Origin: Myroides oncorhynchi
Lineage (GTDB): Bacteria; Bacteroidota; Bacteroidia; Flavobacteriales; Flavobacteriaceae
Assembly (NCBI RefSeq): GCF_020905415.1
Contig: NZ_JAJJMP010000001.1
Location: 3,607,501 to 3,671,500, forward strand
DNA length: 64,000 bases
Reading direction: 5' to 3'
A model generated the notes under the pieces. That model had not been told where the DNA came from. It worked only from the letters and a program-made list of their open reading frames with translations, and searched no databases. Positions within the stretch are counted from its first letter, which is position 1; every line of letters starts with the position of its first letter. Position numbers and translations under genes: made by a program. Below, piece after piece: positions 9,004 through 18,178 of this stretch.

Positions 9004-9522
9004 ATGAAAAAACTAATATTAGTAGCCCTTTGCTTAGGCATTGGAAGTATTGTTTTTAGTGCTTGCGAAAAAGATGATATATGTGGCGAATACGAAGAAA
9101 CAACTCCTAATTTCTTAATAGAGTTCTATAGCTTCGAGGATCAAGGTATTGCTAAAAATGACTTAGTAGAAGCTTTTGTTGCTGGCAGAGAAAAAAATAT
9201 AATTAAGAGTAATGGAAATAAACTTCTTATCCCACTACGTTTAGACAATCAAGAATCTGAGTGGATTCTAAAATCTGTAAGACGTACACAGAATCAAGTG
9301 GATACTCTTTATGACACCTTAACTTTTAAGTATAAAATCAATACAAAGTATTTAAACAAAGCTTGTGGTTATGTCTCTACTTTTTCACTTAACCAAGACG
9401 GAACATCTCCTATGTTAAATGGAGAAGCACAACAAACAAGTGGTAACTGGATTAAACATTATACAACAGAAACAAATGAAATTCAAGATAGCAAAAAAGC
9501 ACACTTCAAAATTTATTATTAA
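9004..9522 (+). CDS. DUF6452 family lipoprotein
   Basis: The 172-residue protein has a lipoprotein signal (charged MKK, hydrophobic run, then FSAC at 18-21), so it is probably lipid-anchored in the envelope. The short cysteine-rich start (CEKDDIC) and following beta-rich domain resemble the flavobacterial DUF6452 family. The next gene overlaps its end, indicating co-translation with the DUF6048 protein. From memory, DUF6452 and DUF6048 genes commonly sit together behind rlmD in flavobacteria; here the lactate operon lies between. Molecular function is unknown. Confidence 0.7.
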   Translation: MKKLILVALCLGIGSIVFSACEKDDICGEYEETTPNFLIEFYSFEDQGIAKNDLVEAFVAGREKNIIKSNGNKLLIPLRLDNQESEWILKSVRRTQNQVDTLYDTLTFKYKINTKYLNKACGYVSTFSLNQDGTSPMLNGEAQQTSGNWIKHYTTETNEIQDSKKAHFKIYY

Positions 9523-10336
9523 TTGTGGACTAGTACTTTTAGCTTTCTCTTCATTTGCCCAAGAGAAACCTAAAGGTACCGCAGTCGTAACAGATTCAAC
9601 GGCAGCATCTATTCACTTTTACCCACAGCGATATGGTTTTCGTATAGGAGTAGATTTGTTTAGAATCACTAGATCTTTATATGACAAAAGTTATCAGGGT
9701 TTTGAAGTTGTGGGAGACTATAGGCTTACCAAAAATTGGTATGCAGCAGCTGAGATAGGTCATGATAAACTAACTAGAAATGAAAGCAGTTATGGCTTTA
9801 CTACTAACGGGAACTACATCCGAGTTGGAGGAAACTATAATGTTTATCAAAACTGGATGGATAGAGAAGATATGATTTATGTCGGATTTCGATACGGCCT
9901 AGCTAGTTTTTCACAAACACTAGACTGGTATCAACCTTATACTACAAATCCTTATTTTCCTAAAGAAAGAGTAGACATCAATAGGAAACAAAGTGGATTA
10001 AGTGCACATTGGGTAGAATTTGTAGCTGGTATCAAAACACGCGTATTTAGCAATGTCTTTATGGGCTTTACACTACGTCTAAATGGGTTGATTTCTCAAA
10101 CGCAACCTGATGATTTTGAAAATTTATATATACCTGGCTATAATAAAAAGCACAGTGGTGCAATAGGAGTTGGATTCAACTATACTATTTCGTATTTATT
10201 CCCACTATATAAATCTAAAAAAGACAAATTTGTCATGCCTACTGAAGAATCTAAGTTTGATCTAGAAGGCAATACTATAGAGCAATCTGAAGATCTAAAA
10301 ATGATCCAAGAGAACAAGAAAAAAGCTGCTAAATAG
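9476..10336 (+). CDS. DUF6048 family outer-membrane protein
   Basis: I placed the start at the ATG at 9476, which gives a proper signal peptide (MKFKIAKKH, hydrophobic run, then SFAQ) and 286 residues; an upstream in-frame start would put hydrophilic residues before it. The body is rich in alternating beta strands and aromatic residues (for example YVGFRYGLASFSQTLDWYQP), suggesting a small beta-barrel. The tail is charged. It overlaps the DUF6452 gene by 47 bases in another frame. No function is known; the family call rests on pattern and pairing. Confidence 0.72.
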   Translation: MKFKIAKKHTSKFIINCGLVLLAFSSFAQEKPKGTAVVTDSTAASIHFYPQRYGFRIGVDLFRITRSLYDKSYQGFEVVGDYRLTKNWYAAAEIGHDKLTRNESSYGFTTNGNYIRVGGNYNVYQNWMDREDMIYVGFRYGLASFSQTLDWYQPYTTNPYFPKERVDINRKQSGLSAHWVEFVAGIKTRVFSNVFMGFTLRLNGLISQTQPDDFENLYIPGYNKKHSGAIGVGFNYTISYLFPLYKSKKDKFVMPTEESKFDLEGNTIEQSEDLKMIQENKKKAAK

Positions 10337-10368
10337 TGAAGAATTAAGACAATCAAAAAGTATATATA

Positions 10369-10400
10369 AAAGCCCTAAAGATAAATATCTATAGGGCTTT
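10369..10400 (+). terminator. terminator after the DUF6452-DUF6048 pair
   Basis: AAAGCCCTA and TAGGGCTTT form a 9-base stem with an AT-rich loop, followed by CCTTATAATTTTT. Confidence 0.75.
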
Positions 10401-10450
10401 CCTTATAATTTTTAATTAACTACTGTTCATTATTCACTACTCCCTCATTA

Positions 10451-10996
10451 CTAAATTCTATTAAATAACTTAGGATAATTAGCTACTAAGCCATCCCCAT
10501 CTACCTCTATAGTAGATTCGAAATCACTCCACAAATTTTTATAGTGATAGATAGTCTCTGATACTCTTTCGTAACGTTGTACTACTCTAGTGAATCTTTC
10601 TTCTATTGGATTGATGTACAGCACCGCCAATTCCTTAGACTGCCCTACTTCTAATTGTAGACGATTAATGGGCAATGTATTAGTAAAAGGTGTTACAGAT
10701 ATATCAATATCTAAACAATCGTGTAATTCAGGATGTTCTAATTCATCTATAATCCACTGATTATTTAGCTTATACCCATGTATACTATAGTTCTTATGCC
10801 CTACTTTACATGTAATATCAAAGAATCTAGTCTCCCATCTCTGGTCTACTACTACTTGATATTCGGCACCATACACCTGATTATTCTTGTTTCCTACTAG
10901 CTCACCTTTACTGTGAATAGTTTCACCCTTATCAATCAGGACACATTTTTCAATCGATAGATTATCGACACCTGTCCAGACTATACTTTTCTCCAT
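10451..10996 (-). CDS. putative glycolipid-binding family protein (PF06475-like)
   Basis: The 181-residue cytosolic protein has no signal or membrane segment. Features recall the putative glycolipid-binding family related to Pseudomonas PA1994: W..VDNLS.EKC near the start, a Y-V-VD-RW-TR-F block around residues 46-60, and the central ELHDCLDIDISVTPFTNTLPINRL segment. It lies one base downstream of the methyltransferase start-side operon, so the two are likely co-transcribed. Function in the cell is unknown, and the glycolipid label comes from structure-based naming of the family. Confidence 0.6.
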   Translation of the reverse strand: MEKSIVWTGVDNLSIEKCVLIDKGETIHSKGELVGNKNNQVYGAEYQVVVDQRWETRFFDITCKVGHKNYSIHGYKLNNQWIIDELEHPELHDCLDIDISVTPFTNTLPINRLQLEVGQSKELAVLYINPIEERFTRVVQRYERVSETIYHYKNLWSDFESTIEVDGDGLVANYPKLFNRI

Positions 10997-10997
10997 A

Positions 10998-11789
10998 CTA
11001 TTGAAGTTTAATTGCTACTGTCGCTATAAATGTAGGTAGACAATGATCTACTACAAACCTTGGATTAGGTTGAAAAGCTTCTTCGTATTCCTTAATCAGA
11101 AACCCTGCTTTTAACTGTCCTCCTATTAAATCTTGAAGACTATGTCCGAAGACGAAAGCCTCCTCTTTATTTCTTTTTTCTTCTATCTGAACTGCAGTCA
11201 TATCTATCAAGTCCGCATAAGGAATCTTATACATTGGTTTCACAACTCCTTCTACTGCATACTTAGGATCTCTATCGTGTATAAATATCACAGGATTATA
11301 AAAGCTACTGATTAGTCTTCCTCCATTGTCCAAAACGCGATAACACTCTCTCCAGATCTTCGTCACATCACTTACATAATGATTCGATATCGGATGAACA
11401 ATAATGTCAAAACTATTGTCTGCGAACATCTCTAGATTCGTCATATCTCCTTCTACTGTAGTTAGGTCAAGACCGTCTCTTAGCGCCACCTGCTTATCTT
11501 TGTTAAGTTGCTCAGTAGATAGGTCTAAAACAGTCACCTTACCTCCTATAGCAGCTAAAATAGGTGCTTGCTGTCCTCCAGCAGATGCTAAACATAATAC
11601 ACGCTTCCCTTTTACCTCACCTAACCAGTTCTTATCTATTGGAGTTGGCAACACATATAGGTTCCATTCTCCTTCTTTAGCTTTTGCCACTGTCTCTGCA
11701 CTTACAGGCATAGACCATTGCTGATTAGCTAACGCCTGCTTGTCCCAAGACTTTTTATTGTGTTCTAAATACTCTTTACTCTTCGTCAT
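10998..11789 (-). CDS. class I SAM-dependent methyltransferase
   Basis: The 263-residue protein has a Rossmann-like SAM-binding core: motif I VLCLASAGGQQAP near residue 64, an acidic D in TVLDLS, GDMTNLE, and IIVHPISNHYV in the motif IV position, followed by ECYRVLDNGGRLI. The substrate is not evident; such proteins include small-molecule methylases. It is followed with a one-base gap by the glycolipid-binding-like gene and preceded by the exonuclease gene at 13 bases, all on the minus strand. Confidence 0.8.
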   Translation of the reverse strand: MTKSKEYLEHNKKSWDKQALANQQWSMPVSAETVAKAKEGEWNLYVLPTPIDKNWLGEVKGKRVLCLASAGGQQAPILAAIGGKVTVLDLSTEQLNKDKQVALRDGLDLTTVEGDMTNLEMFADNSFDIIVHPISNHYVSDVTKIWRECYRVLDNGGRLISSFYNPVIFIHDRDPKYAVEGVVKPMYKIPYADLIDMTAVQIEEKRNKEEAFVFGHSLQDLIGGQLKAGFLIKEYEEAFQPNPRFVVDHCLPTFIATVAIKLQ

Positions 11790-11802
11790 AATTTTGCCAT
11801 TA

Positions 11803-12288
11803 TTAAATTAGACCTCCTTGCTTTAAATATTGATCAAACAATATTCCGCATACTTTAGCATCACTAAGAGCATCGTGATGATTCAGTACTAAGTCATATT
11901 TCTCAGCCAAAAAAGCCAATCCTTTTTTATACAATCGATAAGTACAATGCCTCTCGTATTCAGGCACAGCCAAATTATAATACTCTAATGTCTTCTCTAA
12001 TACTGGAAAGTCAAAGCCAAAGCCATTATGTGCTACTACATCCTGAAATTGTATAAAGGGTAAAATCTTATGCCAAACTTCTTCGAATGTAGGCGCATAC
12101 TTTGTATCTTCCGGTGTGATACCGTGTACGTCAATAAATTTACTCCAATAAACATTCTGAGGAGGCTGTACAAGAATATTTAAGGAATCTACTATAATTC
12201 CGTTCTCAAATACAACTAAACCTACTTGGCAAATACTATTGCGTTGTGGTTGAGCTGTTTCAAAATCTATAGCTGTAAATTTATTCAT
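11803..12288 (-). CDS. 3'-5' exonuclease (DnaQ-like, DEDDh)
   Basis: The 161-residue protein is a bare DEDDh exonuclease domain. Motif I is AIDFETA (D8, E10), motif II is HNGFGFDFPVLE, and motif III is HHDALSDA with the expected H-x4-D spacing. Proteins of this size include solo epsilon-like exonucleases and ribonuclease T/oligoribonuclease relatives. No polymerase or BRCT domain is attached. It probably trims single-stranded DNA or RNA, but the substrate cannot be deduced. Confidence 0.82.
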   Translation of the reverse strand: MNKFTAIDFETAQPQRNSICQVGLVVFENGIIVDSLNILVQPPQNVYWSKFIDVHGITPEDTKYAPTFEEVWHKILPFIQFQDVVAHNGFGFDFPVLEKTLEYYNLAVPEYERHCTYRLYKKGLAFLAEKYDLVLNHHDALSDAKVCGILFDQYLKQGGLI

Positions 12289-12506
12289 CGAAGTATTATA
12301 ATCATAATAGCTAAGGTAGTATTTTTTGATTATAAACCGTTAGTATACTTACAAAAAACATCACTTTGCTAATTTTTTTAGCTAATCTTTTGGAGTTAAT
12401 CTATTCTATTATACATCATAAAGAAGCATAAAAAAAACGGCCATAGAATCTATAGTCGTTCTCTATTAAATATTTATTGTATCTTACAATTATCAAAACA
12501 CTTACT

Positions 12507-12782
12507 ATGATGAATAAGCACTTTATCACCTATCCAATTATATTTAGTATTGTTGGTCTAAGTATTTTTTCTATTTACAAAAAGAATCAAAATCAAGCAT
12601 TTATTAATCAGTTTATTTCCACACATAGTGCATCTATAAATGAGATTAATTATTTTGACTTAGGATTATATACCTCTCTTAAACTAAGAGATCATAATAG
12701 TAACCAAGTAAACTTCTCTTGTTTTTTTTCTGATTTTGAAAAGCTTACGCATGGAGCAACAGCATATTTACTTAAAGAGTAA
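12507..12782 (+). CDS. small membrane-anchored hypothetical protein
   Basis: About 91 residues from the ATG at 12507 (a TTG ten codons earlier is also open). The N-terminus MMNKHF then a hydrophobic stretch ending in SIYKKNQ looks like a signal anchor. The remainder is short and polar (STHSASINEINYFDLGLYTSLKL). No family was recognised. It runs opposite to its neighbours, converging on the gene at 12789. A weak hairpin at 12437-12462 precedes it. Confidence 0.45.
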   Translation: MMNKHFITYPIIFSIVGLSIFSIYKKNQNQAFINQFISTHSASINEINYFDLGLYTSLKLRDHNSNQVNFSCFFSDFEKLTHGATAYLLKE

Positions 12783-12788
12783 CTCGTG

Positions 12789-13325
12789 CTACTTTATCTT
12801 TTTCTGAATAGCTTCTAACCAATTTTTTCTATCATTGACCACAAATACACATCGGTCTATAGTAGTCTTTATTTCTATTCCATTATTAAGCAACCACATC
12901 ACTCTACAAGGCTTGAGCGTTTTAATTTCTTCAAAAGGAATACGAACTGTATTTTTCTGTATATTAAACTTATGAGAGTGAAACACTAAGGTATCTTCTG
13001 TCAAGCCTAACTTACCACCTATAGCCTCTTTTCCTAAGAACATATTAGCTACTCCATAGGCCTGTAGCTCTTCACCTACTGCCAAGGGAATTTGCAGTTT
13101 TAACTCCACCCTTTTAGTCAAGGTCTTAATAGCATAATACATCAATACCGAAAGTACAATACTATACACCAACCCTTTTAGAAGATAGTTCTCCCAACTT
13201 TTAATAGCTCCATCGAATAACCAATCGAAAAGAAGCATTATCATTACATATACTGTAAAGAAGAAAACTAGTATTGTTATCTTATCACTGTTACTAATAC
13301 CAATTGTATCATTTCCTATTTTCAT
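12789..13325 (-). CDS. membrane protein with PH/GRAM-like domain
   Basis: The 178-residue protein has two transmembrane segments (about 15-37 and 48-68) followed by a beta-rich soluble domain. From residue 78 the pattern GEELQAYGVANMFLGKEAIG-GKLGLTEDTLVFHSH-IPFEEIKTLKP, ending in an amphipathic helix, resembles bacterial PH or GRAM-like domains that bind membranes or partner proteins. No enzymatic motif is present. It lies 43 bases downstream of another membrane-protein gene in the same direction. Confidence 0.6.
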   Translation of the reverse strand: MKIGNDTIGISNSDKITILVFFFTVYVMIMLLFDWLFDGAIKSWENYLLKGLVYSIVLSVLMYYAIKTLTKRVELKLQIPLAVGEELQAYGVANMFLGKEAIGGKLGLTEDTLVFHSHKFNIQKNTVRIPFEEIKTLKPCRVMWLLNNGIEIKTTIDRCVFVVNDRKNWLEAIQKKIK

Positions 13326-13368
13326 ATCTTATTCTCTTTTTAGAGTACTAAAGGTAGTAAATAAACTA

Positions 13369-14094
13369 CTAAAATCTATAGTAAATATAAAGTATAAACA
13401 ACACCTGTACTCCTACCAATGCATAAAATACCCAAAGTGCAGGAAGTAATGCCATAGGATTAAAACGAAGTGTCGTCAACTGCTGTACTAAACTTGATGA
13501 ACTGTTGCCTAGACGAGCTTTAGAAACTACATAATGAGTTGTCTTGCGTTGTAGCATACCCGCTACGTGATTATGATCATTTAGCGCTATTACTTCGCGC
13601 TGTATTGCTTCTCTATTGGGTTTACCCCCAAATAACGAAGGTTTCTTTTCATAAAGATAATCCATTAATTGACCTACATAGTCAGTGATAAACACACTTC
13701 CTTGCTTCTCCCATAACAGAGAGATAGCCTTCTGAATAGCGTATTTATTAGCTACATAGAAATAAGCAATAATCATCACGACTTGTAAAAGAAAGATGAT
13801 AATTACAGAATAGTTTATATCACTAAAAAATGCTGTGAAGTTATCCCAAAAGCCTCGTGCTTCACTTCCTTTTCTCAACTGATAAATCTTGCTCATCGAA
13901 TAGAAAAAAATCCAAAGAGACAGAAATACGCCTACCACCATCATTCCTATCCATCGAATCAAACATATAAACACGATTCTAAATGATTTAAGGCCATGTT
14001 TTCCTATCTCTATCCCTTTGTCTAGTACCTTCTTCATTTTTTTATTTAAAAGTACTGAGTATTCATTAAAAGACAAAAAATAATTAGTGTTCAT
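13369..14094 (-). CDS. hypothetical membrane protein, three to four TM segments
   Basis: The 241-residue protein has hydrophobic segments at about 40-68, 95-117 and 217-240. A soluble part between residues 118 and 210 contains LFGGKPNREAIQREVIALNDHNHVAG, which I cannot assign. The first 19 residues could be excluded, since a second ATG lies at codon 20 (14037). It lies upstream of the PH-like membrane gene, possibly the same transcript. No function is proposed. Confidence 0.55.
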   Translation of the reverse strand: MNTNYFLSFNEYSVLLNKKMKKVLDKGIEIGKHGLKSFRIVFICLIRWIGMMVVGVFLSLWIFFYSMSKIYQLRKGSEARGFWDNFTAFFSDINYSVIIIFLLQVVMIIAYFYVANKYAIQKAISLLWEKQGSVFITDYVGQLMDYLYEKKPSLFGGKPNREAIQREVIALNDHNHVAGMLQRKTTHYVVSKARLGNSSSSLVQQLTTLRFNPMALLPALWVFYALVGVQVLFILYIYYRF

Positions 14095-14102
14095 ATAAAA
14101 AT

Positions 14103-14126
14103 GGCTACCTAATTACTCAAGTAGCC
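14103..14126 (-). terminator. terminator after the carboxypeptidase-regulatory-like gene
   Basis: GGCTAC and GTAGCC arms flank a 12-base loop, and the minus-strand transcript runs into ATTTTTAT. Closely similar hairpins end the fabG transcript (17315-17341) and the acnA transcript (44746-44777). Confidence 0.65.
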
Positions 14127-14143
14127 TTTATATATTGTTTATT

Positions 14144-14848
14144 TTATTTAAACGTGTCTATGCTAAAAGAAGCTTGTGGTGAATCTATTGATGACATATT
14201 CTGTACATTATTTCGTTGTACATAGATATTCACTTCACTAGCATTGACTATTCTGTCTTGATTAATAGAGATCTTGTCATCCTTACTATTTAACTTAATC
14301 CATGCATAGTCATTCACTAAATAATACCCTCCATCTACCTCAAAAAACACATGGTTGTTATTTACTCTTAACTTTTCGATCTTATTATTCAAACTACTTT
14401 TAGCCTTTACCTTATCATTAAAATAATTCTCTACAACAGTAGTATTCACCTCACCTTTATGAATGTATAGTTCAGAAAAACTTGCCCCTTTAGTAGATTT
14501 TCTCTTTTGTAAAGCAAAGTACATAATAGGGCTTTCATCATTAGAATCTCCCCAATTATCTTTTTGTCTAAAAGTAGAGTACTCTTCTTTCTCCAAATTC
14601 AACGAAAACTTGAACCCTTTTTTACTAGTAGAATGAACAGTCACTTCATAATATCCCTTATCATTCGTAGTTGCTAATGTCTTTTTATCTTCAGTTATAA
14701 TCTTGACATTAGCCAGGGGTAATAAGGTCTCACTATCTACTACTAATCCCACAACTTTTCTAGTTTTAGGCTCTGCATTATTAGCCATACTTAGATTACA
14801 GTTGGTCAAGATAAATAGGGTAAGTAGAATGTTCTTGAATACTTTCAT
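14144..14848 (-). CDS. exported protein with CarboxypepD regulatory-like domain
   Basis: The 234-residue protein has a signal peptide (MKVFKNILLTLFILTNCNLSMA). Residues about 30-110 form a carboxypeptidase regulatory-like (CarbopepD_reg_2) beta-sandwich: KVVGLVVDSETLLPLANVKI, then TNDKGYYEV. The rest is unassigned. It directly follows the outer-membrane receptor gene, 35 bases away on the same strand, so they are probably co-expressed and the protein may act at the envelope with that barrel. Confidence 0.65.
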   Translation of the reverse strand: MKVFKNILLTLFILTNCNLSMANNAEPKTRKVVGLVVDSETLLPLANVKIITEDKKTLATTNDKGYYEVTVHSTSKKGFKFSLNLEKEEYSTFRQKDNWGDSNDESPIMYFALQKRKSTKGASFSELYIHKGEVNTTVVENYFNDKVKAKSSLNNKIEKLRVNNNHVFFEVDGGYYLVNDYAWIKLNSKDDKISINQDRIVNASEVNIYVQRNNVQNMSSIDSPQASFSIDTFK

Positions 14849-14883
14849 ATCATTTTATTTAGTTAATTGTTACATCATAAGTG

Positions 14884-16968
14884 TTAGAATGTCGCTGCAC
14901 CCTTTGTATAATTTTGCATACTTCGATCTACCTTAGTTTGTTTTCCCTGTGAGAAATCATAGCTTATCCCTGCGATAAACATATTCTTATTATTCCATAT
15001 CTGTGTATGACTTCTTTTTTGTACTAAACTCTCCTGTAGTGATTTACTCTTATATTCTGAAGGCATTCCTATAAACAATAGCCCCGCTGTGAAAGACCAA
15101 TTACTTAATTTATAACGTGCAAATAAATTACTCGCATTCTCATTCGTGCTAAGCCATTCACCTGATAGAGAATAAACAGGCAGATTAAATGAGTAAGACA
15201 AAAATAAGTTCTTATACGAAGAAGATACTGTAAAACTATTCCCTACATAGTTATTCGTCAACTTCTCACCCTCTATAGTCTTGATACTCTCCCATGTCGG
15301 ATATAGATTAACTTTAAATACTAACACTTGTGATCCAAAAGGCTTAATAGAACCATACATCCCTAATGCATACTCTTGCATATTAGCCTCGTTTATATAA
15401 GTAAGAGCATACCTATTCTCTTGTAATAGATAACGGCTATTTACAAAATCATTTAAATAATCATAAGAGATTGACGCATTCAAATCAACATACTTGGAGT
15501 TAAACGAATAGTTCAAAGAGTTAATGAATGAACGCTGAACCTTTAAATATGGATTTCCCGTTTGTACAATATTCGGTTGGAGCTGAATTACATTTGTACT
15601 AATCTGATCACTTGTCAGCGCTCTAGGTCTATATGTACTCGATAGGCGAATACTCTGATTATTATTGATCTCGTATCCCATCACTACTCTGGGAGTGAAC
15701 ACCCAAGTATCTTGAGTGTGCTCTGGATTAGAATTACGCAAATTATTTAAACTCGCTCCTAAACGATACATCCAACCGTTCTTCTTACCAACTAACTCTG
15801 TATAGAAATACTGTTGAGTAAACGTTGTAGTATAATTCGAATACCCTTCTAGATTAGTCAAATCATATTCAACTTGGTCAAAACTAAAACGATATCCAGA
15901 ATTTAATTTAGACGCTCCAAAGTTATGGCTGTGTCCTATCTCACCCACAAAACCACTTTGTTTATTATCCAGAATAGTCTCGTTGTTATATACATCTTGT
16001 ATTGTACTAGTTACCCACTCTCTATCTAACTTAAAAGATTCGGTCGTATAGTAAGTTCCCAATGCATTAAATATTAGTTCATCCTTCTCTGTTATTTTCT
16101 TAGAATAATATAAATCTAAAGAAGGCTTCGTATATTTTCCATTACTATGTCTGTAGATACTATGATTCTCTTTATCTTGATTTTTAGAAAATATACTCTT
16201 CCCATCTGTATAATTAAAGTGATCCATTAATGCAATATCTATTTTAGCCTGAAAAGTATATTTATCCGAATCTGTATTCGTGTATCGAAGGGCAATATTC
16301 TGATCTGTATATCCAAACTTATCCTTGCGCAATTCTTCTGAATGATAATCTATCCCATTAAGTTTATAAGCAGTAGAGTTAGTATTCTCTCGATTATTAT
16401 AATCGCGCAAACTAATAGAGTAATCTACTGCAAAGTTATTCTTACCTCTAGTGATACTAGAATAAGCTGATCCATTAATAAACCCTGTATCTACTGCGGT
16501 AAGTACCTCTGTTCCATATACATATCCATTATCAGGATTACGAGTAATGATATTCACCACTTGACTAGCTCTATTGGCCCATCTAGTAGGTGGCATATCA
16601 TAGTATTCAACACGGATTACATTCTTAGGTTCGATAGTACGCATCTGATTATCACTAACCTCTATTCCGTTAATTAAAAATAATGTTTTTCCTCCTTTTA
16701 TACTTTGAACAGTATTCGTAACTGGATCTAGAGTCAATGTAGGGAGTGTAGTTAGAAGATCTTTAGCATATCTAGCTTTGTCTAAAGCATCTTGGTCAAA
16801 GGTATAAACTGATTTATCCACATACTGTTTCTTGTGTAGACTCTGGATAAGTACTTCTTGTAATTCTGTATTTATATCTAGAGTATCTTGAACTACTTCT
16901 TGTATTTGAGCCTTAGCCATTAAGCAACTGAAGCACATAGCTAATAAAGTGATGTATTTCTTATTCAT
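14884..16968 (-). CDS. TonB-dependent-receptor-like outer-membrane barrel
   Basis: The 694-residue protein has a signal peptide ending MAKAQ, a plug-like domain (residues 40-150; GGKTLFLINGIEVSDNQMRTIEPKNVIRVEYYD, then ASQVVNIITRNP) and a long aromatic-rich beta-barrel. It matches the OMP_b-brl_3 type of TonB-linked barrel that usually lacks the carboxypeptidase-like N-terminal extension; that domain is here supplied by the separate next gene. Barrels of this type may import substrates or support cell-surface proteins; no ligand can be named. Two inverted-repeat operator-like sites lie 130-280 bases upstream. Confidence 0.78.
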   Translation of the reverse strand: MNKKYITLLAMCFSCLMAKAQIQEVVQDTLDINTELQEVLIQSLHKKQYVDKSVYTFDQDALDKARYAKDLLTTLPTLTLDPVTNTVQSIKGGKTLFLINGIEVSDNQMRTIEPKNVIRVEYYDMPPTRWANRASQVVNIITRNPDNGYVYGTEVLTAVDTGFINGSAYSSITRGKNNFAVDYSISLRDYNNRENTNSTAYKLNGIDYHSEELRKDKFGYTDQNIALRYTNTDSDKYTFQAKIDIALMDHFNYTDGKSIFSKNQDKENHSIYRHSNGKYTKPSLDLYYSKKITEKDELIFNALGTYYTTESFKLDREWVTSTIQDVYNNETILDNKQSGFVGEIGHSHNFGASKLNSGYRFSFDQVEYDLTNLEGYSNYTTTFTQQYFYTELVGKKNGWMYRLGASLNNLRNSNPEHTQDTWVFTPRVVMGYEINNNQSIRLSSTYRPRALTSDQISTNVIQLQPNIVQTGNPYLKVQRSFINSLNYSFNSKYVDLNASISYDYLNDFVNSRYLLQENRYALTYINEANMQEYALGMYGSIKPFGSQVLVFKVNLYPTWESIKTIEGEKLTNNYVGNSFTVSSSYKNLFLSYSFNLPVYSLSGEWLSTNENASNLFARYKLSNWSFTAGLLFIGMPSEYKSKSLQESLVQKRSHTQIWNNKNMFIAGISYDFSQGKQTKVDRSMQNYTKGAATF

Positions 16969-17104
16969 ATCTATCCTATGTAATTTTGTTTATAACTATC
17001 TAAACACCATAACACTAATTACATACCAAATAGCCTTTCACACATAAATAACAATAAATCAATCATTTACATAAAAAAACAGGTATTACATATGTTCATT
17101 ATCG

Positions 17105-17248
17105 GACAGTTATTTTATGAAAACGAACAGTCACACTCCTATTATACAGACATATAAATGCTTAGTGTATATTACATTTGGTATAAGAAATAAGTAATTG
17201 AGAAATAGATCCATATTCAGTCCGTTATTTTATACAGTTTAACGGACT
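17105..17248. promoter_or_regulatory. pair of operator-like inverted repeats
   Basis: Site 1 (17105-17132) pairs GACAGTT with AACAGTC; site 2 (17219-17248) pairs AGTCCGTTA with TAACGGACT. Both contain GTTATTTTAT after the left arm and share an AAC-GAAC/GGAC right arm, so they look like two instances of one binding site about 115 bases apart. They lie in the 395-bp gap between the receptor start (16968) and the fabG end, hence upstream of the receptor gene. The regulator is unknown; no other gene is visible in the gap. Confidence 0.45.
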
Positions 17249-17314
17249 CACATCGGACACATTCAAAAACAATCTCATAAAACACTACTATAGACACTTT
17301 TCATAAACTAAAAA

Positions 17315-17341
17315 AAGCTACCTGATTACTCAGATAGCCTT
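17315..17341 (-). terminator. terminator after fabG
   Basis: On the minus strand AGGCTATCTG and CAGGTAGCTT pair imperfectly around a short loop and are followed by TTTTTT. Confidence 0.7.
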
Positions 17342-17364
17342 TATATGTGGTTATGTGTTTAGTC

Positions 17365-18111
17365 TTAAGTAAGCATTCCACCATCTACATTAATCACTTG
17401 ACCAGTGATATAAGCAGACATATCAGAACCTAAGAATACACAAGTATTTGCGATATCTTCTGGAGTACCTCCACGTTTTAATGGAATAGCATCTCTCCAT
17501 CCTTTCACTACATCTTCAGGAAGTTTACCAGTCATCTCTGTTTCAATAAATCCAGGAGCAACAACGTTACAACGGATATTACGAGAACCTAACTCTAATG
17601 CGATAGATTTAGAGAATCCGATAACTCCAGCTTTAGAAGCAGCGTAGTTTGCTTGTCCAGCGTTCCCTTTTACTCCTACTACAGAACTCATATTGATAAT
17701 AGATCCTTTTCTGTTCTTAAGCATGGTGCGTTGAACAGCTTTAGTCATATTAAATACAGACTTAAGGTTTACTTCGATTACTGCATCAAAATCTGCTTCA
17801 GACATTCTCATTAATAAGTTATCTTTAGTAATACCAGCGTTATTTACTAAAATATCAATGTTTCCGAATTCTTTTAAAATCTCTTCTACCAATTGTTCTG
17901 CTGCTGCATATTCAGCTGCATTTGATTGATATCCTTTTGCTTTAACACCTAAAGCTGCTAATTCCTGTTCTAATTCCACAGCCGCTTGTGCAGAAGAACT
18001 ATATGTGAATGCTACATTTGCTCCTTGCTGAGCAAATGCTAAAGCTACTCCTCTACCGATTCCTCTAGTAGCTCCAGTGATAATAGCGATTTTACCTTCT
18101 AATAATTTCAT
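17365..18111 (-). CDS. fabG: 3-oxoacyl-[acyl-carrier-protein] reductase FabG
   Basis: From the ATG at 18111 the product is 248 residues, the usual FabG length; a longer frame would add 21 residues without homology. The short-chain dehydrogenase features are all present: TGATRGIG cofactor loop, NNAG near residue 88, the S...YAASK catalytic Ser-Tyr-Lys and the [10 protein letters not shown] segment. It reduces 3-oxoacyl-ACP with NADPH in the fatty acid elongation cycle. It stands directly downstream of the NhaC-type transporter (67 bases), possibly transcribed with it. Confidence 0.9.
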   Translation of the reverse strand: MKLLEGKIAIITGATRGIGRGVALAFAQQGANVAFTYSSSAQAAVELEQELAALGVKAKGYQSNAAEYAAAEQLVEEILKEFGNIDILVNNAGITKDNLLMRMSEADFDAVIEVNLKSVFNMTKAVQRTMLKNRKGSIINMSSVVGVKGNAGQANYAASKAGVIGFSKSIALELGSRNIRCNVVAPGFIETEMTGKLPEDVVKGWRDAIPLKRGGTPEDIANTCVFLGSDMSAYITGQVINVDGGMLT

Positions 18112-18178
18112 GTGTAAATCCAATTTTGTATTTGAACTGAGGACAAATATAATCAATTTGTATTTTCTCAACACCCTT

